This document shows positions 7,222-13,762 of a stretch of 37,362 nt of DNA, in pieces; position 1 is the stretch's first letter, and each line of letters begins with the position of its first letter. The notes under the pieces are model-generated. The model was not told where the DNA came from and made no database searches. It was given only the letters and a program-made list of their open reading frames with translations. The stretch is taken from IMG/VR virus record IMGVR_UViG_3300030117_006290, positions 1 to 37,362 of that record. The stretch is one strand, 5' to 3'. Source of the DNA: a virus. Position numbers and translations under genes: made by a program.

Positions 7222-9082
7222 CCTGCAAATGACATTTAGTTTTAAAAAGAATATTTGGTCGGCGCCTAGTGAATACAAAGATCTTAGTAACTATGACGAG
7301 ATCGCTATTGATTTAGAAACACGTGACGAAGGATTAAATGCAGGTCTTGGCGCAGGCTGGGCCACGAACCACGGTGAGGTCATAGGTTTTGCAGTTGCGG
7401 TAGAAGGGTGGCAAGGCTACTATCCGTTTGCACATTTTGGCGGTGGTAATTTAATAAAAAAACAAGTGATCAAATACATGAAAGATATTTGTGCATTACC
7501 CTGCACTAAAATTTTTCACAATGCACAGTATGATGTCGGTTGGCTCAAAGCGATGGGTATTGAGGTACAAGGTGAGATCGTTGATACCATGGTGGTAGGT
7601 GCTTTGTTAGACGAAAACAGATTCAGTCAAAGTTTAAATGCTTTATCCAAAGAATATTTAGGTGAACTCAAAGCTGAAACAGAGTTAGTTGAAGCAGCAC
7701 AACAGCACGGGGTAGACCCGAAAGGTGAAATGTGGAAATTACCGGCAGAACATGTTGGTTTCTATGCCGAACAAGATGCACGGCTCACGTACCAATTGTG
7801 GCAAAGATTTAAAGTTGAATTACATCAACAAAGTTTGACCACTATTTGGGAGTTAGAAAAAACATTATTGCCGATTACCATAGAGATGCGTGCCAAGGGT
7901 ATTCGGGTAGATACCGAGAAATGTGAACAGTTGCAGGTAGACTTTGTTAAACAAGAAAAAGCATTGTTGAATAAGATTAAAAAATTAGTGGGTCAAGACA
8001 TTGACATTTGGGCAGCACGACAAATCGGTCATGCGTTTGATAGATTGGGTATAGAGTATCCACGAACCAAGACTGACGAACCCAGCTTTACGCAAAACTG
8101 GTTGATGAATAGTAGAGAAGAGATTAGCAAGTACATTGTTCAGGCAAGAGAGATCAACAAGTTTCATAACACTTTTTTAAACTCAATCATGAAGTTTGAA
8201 CATAAGGGTCGTATTCATGCAGAGATTAGACAGATCAAGAACGACCGAGGTGGCACGATAAGTGGTCGTTTATCTATGTCTCATCCGAACCTACAACAGT
8301 TACCGGCAAGGTCCAAAGAGTTTGGGCCATTGATTAGGGGTTTATTCTTACCTGAGGAAGGAGAGCAGTGGGGTAGCTTTGACTATTCGCAACAAGAACC
8401 ACGGCTCGTGGTGCACTATGCTGCATCTATTGGCGAAGGGTATGAGGGCTCACAGGAACTGGTTGAAGCATATACCAACGCAGATGCTGACTTTCATCAA
8501 ACGGTCGCCGATTTGATTGGTATAGAGCGTAAACAAGCAAAAACCATAGGTTTAGGGCTGATGTATGGTATGGGTAAGAACAAATTAGCCACGATGTTGG
8601 GGGTAAATACTGATGAAGCACACGATCTTATTGGTAAATACAACAATAAAGCTCCGTTTGTGAAGGCATTATCCGACAAATGTATGCAGAAAGCGTCCTC
8701 AGAGGGCGTTATTCGCACGAAATTAGGCCGTAAATGTCGTTTTGACCTATGGGAACCAAAAGACTTTGGTATACACACAGCAGAGCGATTTGACAATGCA
8801 TCTGCTAAATATGGTGCTGATAATATTAAGCGTGCTTTTACTTATAAGGCACTCAATCGTTTGATCCAGGGCAGTGCTGCTGATCAGACCAAAAAAGCTG
8901 TGGTTAACTGCTATAAACAAGGATATCTGCCCATGTTGCAAATCCATGATGAATTATGTTTTAGTATTAAAGATGACAATGATGTGAAAATTATCAAAGA
9001 AACCATGGAAAATTGCATTGAATTAAAAGTTCCTAGTTTAGTAGATGTAGCTTTAGGAAAAAACTTTGGTGAGGCGCTATGA
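7214..9082 (+). CDS. polA: DNA polymerase I family (PolA) with 3'-5' exonuclease, Leu762 type
   Basis: About 622 aa. The ATG at 7214 was chosen because CAGGAG precedes it and it overlaps the helicase stop by 8 bases. The exonuclease domain has IDLET (D33, E35), FHNAQYD and YAEQD, a complete DEDD set. The polymerase domain has the GRLSMSHPNLQQLP region, motif A SFDYSQQEPR (D390), motif B RKQAKTIGLGLMYG (K443, Y451) and motif C QIHDE (578-580). The residue equivalent to E. coli Phe762 is Leu447. There is no 5'-3' exonuclease domain, as is usual in phage. Known: family A polymerases replicate many podovirus genomes. It sits downstream of primase and helicase and upstream of a PP-loop protein with a 4-base overlap. 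Confidence 0.95.
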   Translation: MANLQMTFSFKKNIWSAPSEYKDLSNYDEIAIDLETRDEGLNAGLGAGWATNHGEVIGFAVAVEGWQGYYPFAHFGGGNLIKKQVIKYMKDICALPCTKIFHNAQYDVGWLKAMGIEVQGEIVDTMVVGALLDENRFSQSLNALSKEYLGELKAETELVEAAQQHGVDPKGEMWKLPAEHVGFYAEQDARLTYQLWQRFKVELHQQSLTTIWELEKTLLPITIEMRAKGIRVDTEKCEQLQVDFVKQEKALLNKIKKLVGQDIDIWAARQIGHAFDRLGIEYPRTKTDEPSFTQNWLMNSREEISKYIVQAREINKFHNTFLNSIMKFEHKGRIHAEIRQIKNDRGGTISGRLSMSHPNLQQLPARSKEFGPLIRGLFLPEEGEQWGSFDYSQQEPRLVVHYAASIGEGYEGSQELVEAYTNADADFHQTVADLIGIERKQAKTIGLGLMYGMGKNKLATMLGVNTDEAHDLIGKYNNKAPFVKALSDKCMQKASSEGVIRTKLGRKCRFDLWEPKDFGIHTAERFDNASAKYGADNIKRAFTYKALNRLIQGSAADQTKKAVVNCYKQGYLPMLQIHDELCFSIKDDNDVKIIKETMENCIELKVPSLVDVALGKNFGEAL

Positions 9083-9891
9083 AAACTTTAAGAGTTTTAT
9101 CCTTAGGCGCTGGAGTACAAAGCACCACATTGGCCTTGATGATTGAAAAAGGTGAAATACCAATGGTGGATTGCGCGATCTTTGCAGATACAGGCGGAGA
9201 ACCAAAAGAGGTTTACAAACATCTTGAATGGTTGAAAAAACAACTATCTTATCCAGTTCATGTAGTGCAATGGAGAAATCTTAAAGAAGACATAATAAAC
9301 GCCTCACAAGGTAAATATAAAGGATTTGTTGCACCATTTTATACAGTAAACCCTGATACAGGCAAAAAAGGCATTTTAATGCGTCAATGTACAGCGGATT
9401 ACAAAATAAAACCTGTGGTAATAAAAACTCGAGCATTGATGGGTTACAGCAAAGGGCAAAGAGTAGATCTTAAAAAATGGAGAGTTGAAAATATAATGGG
9501 TATTTCAACAGATGAAATGCAAAGAATAAAACCTAACCCACTAAAATACATTACTAATGTATATCCTTTAATTGAAAAAGATATATCAAGACTACAATGC
9601 TTCCAATGGATGAAAAAAAATAATTATCCAGAACCACCTAGAAGCGCTTGTACTTTTTGTCCATATCATTCAAATAAAGAATGGATCCGAGTCAAAAAAA
9701 ACAAAGAAGAGTGGGAAGAAGTTGTTAAAATGGATCATATGTTAAGAACTTACAAGGGTACATTACCTTTAAGAGGTACTTTATACCTACATGGTGACTG
9801 TAAGCCCATTGATGAAGTAGACCTTCATGAAGAAGAAAACCAATTTTCATTTAGTTTTGACGATGAATGTGAAGGAATGTGTGGTAATTAA
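9079..9891 (+). CDS. PAPS-reductase-like PP-loop ATPase superfamily protein
   Basis: This 270-aa protein has the N-terminal PP-loop SLGAGVQSTT (residues 8-17) and the adjacent FADTGGEPKEVYKHL segment of adenine-nucleotide alpha-hydrolases. It also has MRQCTADYKIKP and a C-terminal CTFCPYHSNKEW pair of cysteines (191, 194). This is the widespread phage PAPS-reductase-like group, related to CysH/QueC/DndC. Its substrate in phage is not known; genuine sulphate reduction is unlikely without partners, and nucleotide or RNA/DNA modification is a fair guess. The start overlaps the PolA stop (ATGA), with GGTGAGG upstream, so it ends the replication operon. Confidence 0.8.
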   Translation: MKTLRVLSLGAGVQSTTLALMIEKGEIPMVDCAIFADTGGEPKEVYKHLEWLKKQLSYPVHVVQWRNLKEDIINASQGKYKGFVAPFYTVNPDTGKKGILMRQCTADYKIKPVVIKTRALMGYSKGQRVDLKKWRVENIMGISTDEMQRIKPNPLKYITNVYPLIEKDISRLQCFQWMKKNNYPEPPRSACTFCPYHSNKEWIRVKKNKEEWEEVVKMDHMLRTYKGTLPLRGTLYLHGDCKPIDEVDLHEEENQFSFSFDDECEGMCGN

Positions 9892-9921
9892 TTTTAATTA
9901 TAGGACATTCTTTTATTTCTG

Positions 9922-9950
9922 TTGACAAATCCCATGAAATATCAGATAAT
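9922..9950 (+). promoter_or_regulatory. Strong sigma70-like promoter
   Basis: TTGACA (9922-9927), a 17-base spacer and GATAAT (9945-9950) give a near-consensus promoter. It shares TTGACAA-T and AATCTCA-TAA with the 2602 promoter. It would start a transcript near 9957, about 138 bases before the next gene. Confidence 0.65.
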
Positions 9951-9956
9951 CTCACT

Positions 9957-10094
9957 AAGTACTAAGCGTGGGTTTGAACTCCACTAGGTATTTAAGGTAA
10001 TAAGTGAAAGTGCCAGAGGCAGAGACGCGACTTATCTAAGCTGTAAATGCGAGAAACGAGGCCTTATACATATTAACTAAACGAGGAACTAAAA
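9957..10094 (+). ncRNA. Structured leader or small RNA (unclassified)
   Basis: This noncoding stretch after a strong promoter can form several hairpins. One is GTGGG-TTTGAAC-TCCAC (near 9965-9981), which mimics a tRNA T-arm. Another pairs ATAAGT (near 10000) with ACTTAT (near 10031) and contains TGCC-AGA-GGCA. A repeated CTAAGC and a GAGAAACGAG segment precede the ribosome site GAGGA. No known riboswitch consensus was recognised. It could be a cis-regulatory leader for the small genes downstream or a free small RNA. Confidence 0.4.
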
Positions 10095-10319
10095 ATGGCA
10101 GAAGATATGAGTGAAGCAAATTATGCACATGAATTGGAACTACAAGAACAAGAGGAATTAGAGGACAAACAAACAAGGATAGACAACTTTCAAAGTTGGT
10201 TGAACCAGTGTCCTGAAAGGATCTATGTAGTAAATCATGATGAGAAACCAACTAACTGGTGGTGGTGTGAAATACAGGTTAAAAGCGACATATCTTTAGA
10301 TGAATGGAGTATAAAATGA
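10095..10319 (+). CDS. Small acidic protein of unknown function
   Basis: This 74-aa protein is not recognised. The first half is acidic and helical with heptad-like Leu/Glu repeats (HELELQEQEELEDKQTRID). The second half has an aromatic cluster PTNWWWCEIQV. The GAGGA ribosome site is well placed 7 nt before ATG. It is the first gene behind the 9922 promoter and its long leader, so it is probably expressed early. It has no membrane segment. The stop overlaps a possible ATG for a 7-codon peptide. Confidence 0.65.
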   Translation: MAEDMSEANYAHELELQEQEELEDKQTRIDNFQSWLNQCPERIYVVNHDEKPTNWWWCEIQVKSDISLDEWSIK

Positions 10320-10332
10320 GTGCAGGTAGAAT

Positions 10333-10452
10333 ATGTTAGGAATATTATCAACATCTCTTTCTATATTTATTGGCTCTGCATTGGTTTTTTATTTTTATCC
10401 AAAAACAGTTTTATTTGTATCAGCAATAGTTTTTTATAATTTTTTTTACTAA
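10333..10452 (+). CDS. Tiny membrane protein, 39 aa
   Basis: An ATG with AGGT upstream opens a 39-codon frame that is almost wholly hydrophobic: MLGILSTSLSIFIGSALVF then YFYPKTVLFVSAIVFYNFFY. It has two short hydrophobic runs separated by a Pro-Lys turn, so either one long or two short transmembrane helices are possible. It fills the gap between the acidic protein gene and the RHH gene. Function is unknown; phage proteins of this kind include lysis modulators and superinfection factors. Confidence is limited by its size. Confidence 0.45.
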   Translation: MLGILSTSLSIFIGSALVFYFYPKTVLFVSAIVFYNFFY

Positions 10453-10515
10453 AAAAAAATAGATCAACGAAAAACGAACTACACTATTACTATTAATTAA
10501 CCTAGAGGGTATTTT

Positions 10516-10707
10516 ATGGACGTAAGTAAATGGAAAAGTGTCGCTGTTCGTAAAGAAACATCTGACAACTTTAAAAAAATATGTAAGTTGGAGAGGCGTT
10601 CTCCAAGTGATCAGCTGTCTATTTTCATAGAAGAATATGAAAGAAAGCATAATCTGGACTTGAATAAACTTAAGTTAGAAAAAATCAAGAAAAGCAGGGC
10701 AGCTTAA
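10516..10707 (+). CDS. Ribbon-helix-helix-like small DNA-binding protein
   Basis: This 63-aa protein begins with an Arc/CopG-like pattern. A short strand (WKSVAVRKET) is followed by helix DNFKKICKLE, a turn RRSPSDQ and helix LSIFIEEYERK, which matches the beta-alpha-alpha layout of RHH proteins. A basic C-terminal tail (KLEKIKKSRAA) could aid DNA contact. Known: RHH proteins in phages are transcriptional repressors or plasmid-type regulators. The AGAGGG ribosome site is upstream. The stop overlaps the next start (TAATG), so the next gene is co-translated. Assignment rests on pattern only. Confidence 0.6.
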   Translation: MDVSKWKSVAVRKETSDNFKKICKLERRSPSDQLSIFIEEYERKHNLDLNKLKLEKIKKSRAA

Positions 10708-11024
10708 TGAATGAAAAATTAGGAAACGATTTGCGAGAGCTCTTGCTTTGTATTTCAAAAATTACTGATGAAAAAGAATATCAGTTTCATATCAACACTA
10801 TAGCTCAGTTACTCATGGGACATAAGTTTGGTTACATGGAGGGTAATGATAATGAGATCGTTGACCTGCAGAAATTAAAGCATGAAGCAAAAATTATACA
10901 GAGTCAGGGTAATTGCGAGCATTTAAATTTTGTAGACGAAGTTAGTAAAGGTGTTACTTTAAAACCAAATGGTAAGAAACTTATCGTTTTAGATGGCGGT
11001 AAGGACGATATAGACCAGAAGTAA
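10707..11024 (+). CDS. Hypothetical protein, 105 aa
   Basis: Not recognised. It starts in the TAATGA overlap with the RHH-like gene. The N-terminal 50 residues are helical (NDLRELLLCISKITDEKEYQ). The C-terminus is polar with KPNGKKLIVLDGGKDDIDQK. No membrane segment, signal or catalytic motif is visible. Membership of the small early-gene cluster is the only functional hint. Confidence 0.6.
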   Translation: MNEKLGNDLRELLLCISKITDEKEYQFHINTIAQLLMGHKFGYMEGNDNEIVDLQKLKHEAKIIQSQGNCEHLNFVDEVSKGVTLKPNGKKLIVLDGGKDDIDQK

Positions 11025-11028
11025 ATTA

Positions 11029-11051
11029 AGCCATACAATTAAAGTATGGCT
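11029..11051 (+). promoter_or_regulatory. Hairpin enclosing a start codon
   Basis: AGCCATAC (11029-11036) and GTATGGCT (11044-11051) form a perfect 8-bp inverted repeat with a 7-base AT-rich loop. The ATG of the 76-aa gene (11046-11048) lies inside the right arm. No ribosome-binding site is visible upstream of that ATG. In RNA the start would be sequestered, which suggests translational control or protein binding at the operator. Confidence 0.45.
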
Positions 11052-11276
11052 ATCAAACTAGAGAAATTAAGCTTAACTTGGGAAGAAATCTTGGACATGG
11101 ATTTTGCTAGATTTTCTTTAGCAGATGTAGCAGAGATGTCAAGTGCAGATAAGCATGAGTTTATCGCTGGTGTGATTGCAGATTATAACTTTCAAAAGCA
11201 AATAAACTGTGATAAAAGTGTTCTTCAAGTATATGAAAAAATCATTGGCTATTTAATACGAGCACATGGACACTAA
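11046..11276 (+). CDS. Hypothetical protein, 76 aa
   Basis: Not recognised. This soluble, helix-rich protein has the motif LTWEEILDMDFARFSLADVAEMSSADKHEF at its start, which resembles a small protein-interaction fold. It lacks a recognisable ribosome site, and its ATG lies inside an 8-bp hairpin. The last base overlaps the next start, so the next gene is likely coupled to it. Confidence 0.6.
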   Translation: MAIKLEKLSLTWEEILDMDFARFSLADVAEMSSADKHEFIAGVIADYNFQKQINCDKSVLQVYEKIIGYLIRAHGH

Positions 11277-11746
11277 TGAAAGCATCCACAAACTTACTTC
11301 GAGCCATTGGAATTAACTTGGCTCGCAATATTATTGATCAGGACGATCTTTGTCCAGAAGCAAAACTTTGGCGCTGTGTAATATTAAATGCTTTTGAAGA
11401 TGCTTTTGTGACTCATTCAGATCGTAAAAACTCACTCAAAAAATTAAAAGCACATAATTGGATCATTTCTATGTGTGATGATTTTACCAATGTATGCATC
11501 TGCGCGGAACTCGAACCAGAAATAGTCAAAGAAGCTTATGTCAAAGCGTTAAAAGATAAAAATATACGATTTACTAAACGCCAGTTAATGTGGCTAGAGT
11601 ATAATAGACTTTATATTTATATGAAAAATTTATCTGATAAGGATAAACAACGTATGACCAGGAAAAGAGTTAATGCTTTGCGAGAAGAAGTTGTTTTGAC
11701 ATCAACAGAATATGTTAGCACTGTTTTTTTGTCAGTGTTGGCATAG
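11276..11746 (+). CDS. Conserved phage protein, 156 aa, function unknown
   Basis: The segment EAKLWRCVILNAFEDAFVTH followed by KAHNWIISMCDDFTNVCICAELEPEIVKEAYVKAL is a block I recognise from uncharacterised phage and alphaproteobacterial proteins: a helical domain with a conserved LW...A..D and W-I...DF..VC..A. The C-terminal half (FTKRQLMWLEYNRLYIYMKN, then a basic KQRMTRKRVNALREE) may be a separate DNA- or RNA-contacting helix pair. No enzyme motif is visible. It is translated from an overlapping TAATG junction with the previous gene. Confidence 0.65.
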   Translation: MKASTNLLRAIGINLARNIIDQDDLCPEAKLWRCVILNAFEDAFVTHSDRKNSLKKLKAHNWIISMCDDFTNVCICAELEPEIVKEAYVKALKDKNIRFTKRQLMWLEYNRLYIYMKNLSDKDKQRMTRKRVNALREEVVLTSTEYVSTVFLSVLA

Positions 11747-11857
11747 GGTGTGGGATCATTTTTTAATCAACTCTGAATGAAAAAAGTACGCTGATCTTGC
11801 ACCTTGTTGATTATATTAAGTTATTCAAGTAGCTTAGTAGTAGGGGAGGAGAGTTCT

Positions 11858-12490
11858 ATGGTTAGGAGAACCTCAAAAGATCTTACTATTTTGATTACTG
11901 AAACATTTTTAAAAAATTGGCAACCTGATTTTCTTAAAGTGAAATACGTTTATGTGCGCGATGCTTTGGTTAAAAATTTACTGGTATCGGCGTCTAAGAA
12001 AGGCACACATAGTTTTGTATTTGATTATGGTTATAATGGGGTACACAAGTCAAAAGTCATAGGTTATTGGCCTATCATGACAATTCAAGAAGCACGAACC
12101 AGAGTGCAGGAGTGTGATGTTTTAGTGAAAGAAGGTAAAACTTACGATGATCTGTTTGAGATAGAAAGAACACCGGCAACCATATATTTTTTAGAAAATG
12201 AACAAGGGTACATAAAGATTGGTAGGAGCAAGGAATGGGTACATCGGATCAAGGACCAAGTGCTATCGGTTAAAGGGGTACGGCTCATTGGAGTACGACC
12301 AGAAACAAAAGAGATTACCGAAACAAAGCTACACAACTTGTATGCACAATACAGACAGCCAAATACAGAATATTTTGATGACAAAAAAGGATTAATAAAA
12401 CAATTGATAACTCAAGCAATTGTATATAATGTAAGTGATGAACAGTTAACTAAAATGATGAAAAGACAAAAAGTTATAATTTACACGTAA
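11858..12490 (+). CDS. Integrase arm-binding (DUF4102-like) domain fused to GIY-YIG/T5orf172 domain
   Basis: About 210 aa. The ATG at 11858 is preceded by GGGGAGGAG, whereas the longer frame starting at 11804 has no ribosome site. Residues 28-93 (YVYVRDALVKNLLVSASKKG, HSFVFDYGYNG, IGYWPIMTIQEARTRV) match the N-terminal arm-site DNA-binding domain of P4-type tyrosine integrases. Residues 107-180 (ATIYFLENEQGYIKIGRS, R130, E155, then a QYRQPNTEYFDD end) match the T5orf172/MUG113 branch of GIY-YIG nucleases. No R-H-R-Y recombinase catalytic domain is present. Inferred: an integrase fragment recombined with a nuclease, perhaps a site-specific endonuclease or homing-type protein. It sits just before the packaging genes. 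Confidence 0.7.
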   Translation: MVRRTSKDLTILITETFLKNWQPDFLKVKYVYVRDALVKNLLVSASKKGTHSFVFDYGYNGVHKSKVIGYWPIMTIQEARTRVQECDVLVKEGKTYDDLFEIERTPATIYFLENEQGYIKIGRSKEWVHRIKDQVLSVKGVRLIGVRPETKEITETKLHNLYAQYRQPNTEYFDDKKGLIKQLITQAIVYNVSDEQLTKMMKRQKVIIYT

Positions 12491-12496
12491 GCACCT

Positions 12497-12531
12497 CTAT
12501 ACAAACATTTTTTAAAAATATGTTTGTATAG
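12497..12531. repeat. 12-bp perfect inverted repeat
   Basis: CTATACAAACAT (12497-12508) and ATGTTTGTATAG (12520-12531) flank an AT core that can pair further (TTTT/AAAA). As RNA this is a long hairpin just after the GIY-YIG gene. It lacks a downstream T-tract, so it is more likely a binding site or processing site than a classical terminator. An 11-base part (CTATACAAACA) recurs near 29463. Confidence 0.55.
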
Positions 12532-12550
12532 CACCAGGAATTAAGGAAAG

Positions 12551-12624
12551 TATGGAAAACACTGTATGAATAGGATTTTAGACAATAGCTTACTAGGAAT
12601 ATTCCTTAAAAACTATGGAAAACA
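12551..12624 (+). repeat. Direct repeat TATGGAAAACA upstream of terS
   Basis: TATGGAAAACA occurs at 12551-12561 and 12614-12624. Between them lies the 12-bp palindrome AGGAATATTCCT. Both repeats contain an ATG opening short frames. Clustered repeats beside a small-terminase gene are typical of pac/cos recognition sites, but this is inference. Confidence 0.45.
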
Positions 12625-12636
12625 GAGGAGGCGACT

Positions 12637-12690
12637 ATGGAATTTTTTTTAAAAATATTATTTCTAAGGAGGTGCATAGGTGCCAAGTAA
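12637..12690 (+). CDS. Possible 17-aa leader peptide overlapping terS start
   Basis: ATG 12637 has an excellent AGGAGG site 5 nt upstream and encodes a 17-residue peptide beginning MEFFLKIL and ending GAK. It reads across the terS ribosome site and stops 8 bases inside terS. It may couple or attenuate terS translation. It is very short and unproven. Confidence 0.3.
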   Translation: MEFFLKILFLRRCIGAK

Positions 12691-13177
12691 AGCAAAAACT
12701 TTAAAAACAACAGCTGATCTTACTGAAAAACAAAAAGCATTTGTAAACGCTTTAGTTGAAGATTGGGGTGTTATATCAAAAAAAGATGCAGTCATAAAAG
12801 CTGGATATAGCTCTAAAAGTGAAAATTCAGCTATGGTTTTAGGTAGTAGACTTACCAATCCTGAAATAAATCCACATGTGTGTCGTTACTTGGAGATGAG
12901 ATTAAGCGAGGAACAGGCTATTTATGAAAAAGATAAGTTAAGAAGATACAAAACACTTGAAAGATTAAGAGATGGTAGTGAAAAGAAGGGACAATACACT
13001 GCTGCGATTAATGCTGAGTTTAGATCCGGTCAACTAGCTGGTCAATATGTAGATAAAAAAGAAATAACGCACAATACTTTAGAGGGAATGAGCAGGGATC
13101 AACTTGAACAAAGACTTCAAGAATTAGAACAAAAGATTGGAGCAAATACTATAATTGTTCAGGGCGAAAATGATTAA
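12680..13177 (+). CDS. terS: Terminase small subunit
   Basis: This 165-aa protein starts at GTG with AAGGAGG 5 nt upstream. Residues 12-75 (LTEKQKAFVNALVEDWGVIS, DAVIKAGYSSKSENSAMVLG, RLTNPEINPHVCRYLEMRL) match the helix-turn-helix domain of Terminase_2/small-subunit proteins. The C-terminal part (RDQLEQRLQELEQKIGAN) is a coiled coil suited to ring oligomerisation. Known: TerS binds the pac/cos site and recruits the large subunit. Oddly, the large subunit is about 4 kb away; the two are usually adjacent. Confidence 0.8.
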   Translation: MPSKAKTLKTTADLTEKQKAFVNALVEDWGVISKKDAVIKAGYSSKSENSAMVLGSRLTNPEINPHVCRYLEMRLSEEQAIYEKDKLRRYKTLERLRDGSEKKGQYTAAINAEFRSGQLAGQYVDKKEITHNTLEGMSRDQLEQRLQELEQKIGANTIIVQGEND

Positions 13178-13425
13178 TTTATAATGTCAATCTCGTACAT
13201 CTCTACAATACAGTTTTTTAATATTAAATCTAAACCACCATGGCCATCATCGGAAGTGTAGGTATTACACAGTTTTACACATTCTTTATCTTGATGAATT
13301 AAATAACCAATACTGTAGGCAAGAATGTATTTTTCTTTCTTGACTTCTTCTTCACTTTTCCACCCAGCATCTCCAACGTGATCTTTCCATACCACGATAT
13401 AAAGAGGGTGTTTACTCGTTTTCAT
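13174..13425 (-). CDS. Hypothetical protein, about 83 aa
   Basis: Leftward gene. The second Met (MKTSKHPLYIVVWKDHVGDAG) was preferred because it aligns with the start of similar phage proteins; a start at 13437 (MCLK) is also possible. The pattern is IVVWKDHVGDAGW, then ILAYSIGYLIHQDKECVKLC, then GGLDLILKNCIVEMYE. It resembles small beta-rich phage proteins of unknown role that have a W-D-H...GW...VGYL layout. It overlaps the upstream leftward gene slightly and its 3' end overlaps the end of terS. Confidence 0.6.
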   Translation of the reverse strand: MKTSKHPLYIVVWKDHVGDAGWKSEEEVKKEKYILAYSIGYLIHQDKECVKLCNTYTSDDGHGGLDLILKNCIVEMYEIDIIN

Positions 13426-13717
13426 CTTCAAACACATTAGTCGCTAAGATCCTTTTTATAATTTCAATATTTCTTACTATGTCTTGAGGGTGTACTTCAA
13501 TATGCGTTATACCATTTTCTTCGTGGTGTATTATTTCAGGTTGGTCTTTGTCTAATAACTTTTTTGTGTAAGCCACATAGAAAGCATTTTCAATAATTTT
13601 TTTGATTGGTCTATCGAGAGCTAAATAAAAATAAATAAATTTTGCGTCATCTTGTTGATCTAAAATATCAAAAAGTGATATAGTTAAATTGCCATATTTG
13701 TCCATTTTTTGGTCCAT
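13412..13717 (-). CDS. Hypothetical protein, 101 aa
   Basis: Not recognised. It is the first gene of a leftward pair, divergent from the VRR-NUC gene. The sequence is mixed alpha/beta (KFIYFYLALDRPIKKIIENA, HHEENGITHIEVHPQDIVR) with no signal or membrane segment. No clear ribosome site precedes ATG, and TATAAT-like runs occur in the 45-base divergent gap. Leftward orientation in the midst of rightward late genes suggests an accessory (moron-like) unit. Confidence 0.55.
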   Translation of the reverse strand: MDQKMDKYGNLTISLFDILDQQDDAKFIYFYLALDRPIKKIIENAFYVAYTKKLLDKDQPEIIHHEENGITHIEVHPQDIVRNIEIIKRILATNVFEDENE

Positions 13718-13762
13718 GTTATAATCGTATAATAAATCAACTTATAAAGATACAGCACCGAA

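Noticed and set aside
7316-7329. CACGTG resembling parS
   Set aside because: Flanks are AAA and ACG; no palindromic extension, and it is inside the polymerase gene.
9960-9985. Possible tRNA (T-arm-like GTGGG-TTTGAAC-TCCAC)
   Set aside because: No matching acceptor, D or anticodon arms on either strand; loop position 56 is T rather than C.
11747-11857. Possible promoter in the gap before the GIY-YIG fusion gene
   Set aside because: TTGCAC and TATATT are present but at the wrong spacing; it shares ACGCTGATCTTG with repeat unit 5, yet has no box A or box B.
12566-12652. 28-codon frame upstream of terS
   Set aside because: No ribosome site at its ATG; probably part of the repeat region.
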